Source: Acidimangrovimonas sp. (GTDB lineage: Bacteria; Pseudomonadota; Alphaproteobacteria; Rhodobacterales; Rhodobacteraceae). From it: a stretch of DNA of 7,133 nt. The position numbers and the translations under genes are program-made. The stretch spans positions 1 through 7,133 of the forward strand of contig JASBUM010000379.1 in assembly GCA_030147905.1 (NCBI GenBank). The letters are read 5' to 3'. A model generated the notes under the pieces. That model worked only from the letters and a program-made list of their open reading frames with translations, was not told the DNA's origin and made no database searches. Positions 6,187 to 7,133 of this stretch are shown here, piece by piece. Each line of letters opens with the position of its first letter. Positions within the stretch are counted from its first letter, which is position 1.

Positions 6187-6191
6187 GCGCG

Positions 6192-7133
6192 CTAAAGCTG
6201 CCGCAGCCGCGGGTTGCGCCATTTGCCCGCCGGCTCGATCATCAATTCGGTCAGCGCCCATACAAGCGCGTCCAGCCGGTCGGGGCTGCCCCTGCCGGTA
6301 TAGCCATGGGCCGTCATCTGCAGCATCTGCGCCTCGAGCGCGCCCAGCCCCCGCAGATGGGCCACGCGCCCCTGCTCGTAGAGCGCCGCGACCGGCTCGG
6401 CGCGCAAGCCCTTGCCCTTCTGGGCGCGCACCTTCTTCACCGGCGCCAGCGCATCCTCCTGCCGGATCACCGCCTCAACCATGTCGCCGCCCTGGTTGAT
6501 CTCCGCCACCAGCCGGTCGGCGCCATGCCGCTCCATCGCCGCCAGCGCGGCCTGCGCCCAGGCCCGGGGCGACGCCGCGGCGACGCTCGCATCCTCCAGC
6601 ACGTAGGCGCGCCAGTTCTGCGGCGGCCCACCGGCCACCAGCCCCGCCACGACGATTCCGCATTCATCCGAACCCGCGTGCCCGCTCACCGGCGGATCAA
6701 CCGCCACGACCACCCGGTCGAGCACGGGCGCCACATCGACCCGCAGACGGTCGAGTTCCGCGCCCCGCCACAGCGCGCCCTCGACATCCTCAAGCAACTC
6801 CCCCTCCAGCTCCTGCCGACCAAGGCGCGTTCCGCCATAACGCGCCTGCACCTCCTCGAGGAAGGATTGCGCCAGATAGGCGCGATTGGCCTCGGTCGCG
6901 GCATGGGTGACGACCGTCGTGGGATTGGCCAGGATGGCCTTGAGCACGCCGACGTTGCGCGGCGTCGTGGTAACCACCTGCTGTGGCGTCTCACCCAGCC
7001 GCAGGGCGAATTGCAACATGTCCCACGTCTCCTCGGCCTGACGCCACTTGGCCAGCTCGTCGACCCAGGCCGCGTCGAACTGCGGCCCGCGCAGGCTTTC
7101 GGGATCATGCGCCAAAAAGATCTGCGCCACCGC
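6192..7133 (-). CDS. g2: GTA terminase large subunit, C-terminal part (5' end outside window)
   Basis: This is the large terminase, the ATPase and nuclease motor that threads DNA into the preformed head through the portal. The frame is open to the window edge, so the true start lies outside; 313 residues are visible before a TAG stop. Residue numbers here count from the edge. An Asp-Glu pair in FDAAWVDELAKW (about 25-26) fits the Walker B and catalytic Glu of the ATPase domain, and VVTTTPRN (53-60) fits the coupling motif. The nuclease domain follows, with candidate metal-binding acids in VVVAVDPP (Asp146), VAEINQGGD (Glu211) and GSPDRLDALVWAL (Asp285/Asp288). The Walker A end is not in view. 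A palindrome-rich gap separates it from the portal gene. In RcGTA this enzyme packages host DNA without sequence specificity; that this copy does so is inferred from synteny. The family assignment is secure. Confidence 0.95.
   Translation of the reverse strand, partial: AVAQIFLAHDPESLRGPQFDAAWVDELAKWRQAEETWDMLQFALRLGETPQQVVTTTPRNVGVLKAILANPTTVVTHAATEANRAYLAQSFLEEVQARYGGTRLGRQELEGELLEDVEGALWRGAELDRLRVDVAPVLDRVVVAVDPPVSGHAGSDECGIVVAGLVAGGPPQNWRAYVLEDASVAAASPRAWAQAALAAMERHGADRLVAEINQGGDMVEAVIRQEDALAPVKKVRAQKGKGLRAEPVAALYEQGRVAHLRGLGALEAQMLQMTAHGYTGRGSPDRLDALVWALTELMIEPAGKWRNPRLRQL

Larger units (their letters stand above)
5977..6191. other. Palindrome-rich intergenic region between terminase and portal genes
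   Basis: This 215-base stretch is the longest gap in the window. It holds a perfect 16-bp palindrome (6070-6085), a 6-bp palindrome TCCCGGGA core next to it (6086-6093), a CCGGCA/TGCCGG inverted repeat with a one-base spacer (5998-6010), a CACGAC/GTCGTG hairpin just after the terminase stop, and an 11-bp direct repeat CGACGCCCGGC at 6031-6041 and 6164-6174. Near its downstream end it carries the portal ribosome binding site. I see no promoter with clear -35 and -10 elements and no T-tract terminator. A minus-strand frame (5973-6164) is open here but reads as low-complexity Arg/Pro/Gly/Ala sequence. Confidence 0.6.

Overview
The window is very GC-rich. Every supported gene lies on the minus strand, so transcription runs from high to low coordinates. 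The gene order is: terminase large subunit, portal, small head protein, prohead protease, major capsid, head-tail adaptor, stopper, tail terminator, major tail protein, two small tail-assembly proteins, and the start of the tape measure gene. This matches the structural cluster of the Rhodobacter capsulatus gene transfer agent (RcGTA), ORFs g2 to g11, including the lineage-specific small genes g3.5 and g10.1. The source is therefore most likely an alphaproteobacterium of the Rhodobacterales. Both the gene order and the wording of the proteins support this (for example the g9 segment with TSLESQGGWRELLAGAG and the g10 segment with LTLGALAELEA). No species can be named from the sequence alone.

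Layout, following transcription. At 7133-6192 is the C-terminal part of the terminase, with its start outside the window. At 6191-5977 is a 215-base gap rich in palindromes with no convincing gene. At 5976-3994 are portal, g3.5 and prohead protease, and at 3962-2766 the major capsid gene; together these form the head module. At 2765-2625 is a 141-base spacer holding a perfect 13-bp inverted repeat. At 2624-1265 are the three connector genes, joined by ATGA overlaps. At 1209-144 are tail tube, g10 and g10.1. At 190-1 is the N-terminus of the tape measure protein. No ORF in the window is visibly broken, which suggests the particle genes are maintained.

The genes would work as one assembly line. 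The protease matures an HK97-type shell around the portal, and the terminase fills the head. g6, g7 and g8 build the neck and tail terminator, g9 polymerises the tail tube, g10 and g10.1 act in tail assembly, and g11 sets tail length. In RcGTA the cargo is random host DNA and the operon is transcribed from upstream of g1, which lies outside this window. Consistent with that, I see no promoter or classical terminator here. This is a known type of system. The less explained points are the palindromic g2-g3 gap, the inverted repeat after the capsid gene, a four-unit pentapeptide repeat in g10, and the long g10.1/g11 overlap.
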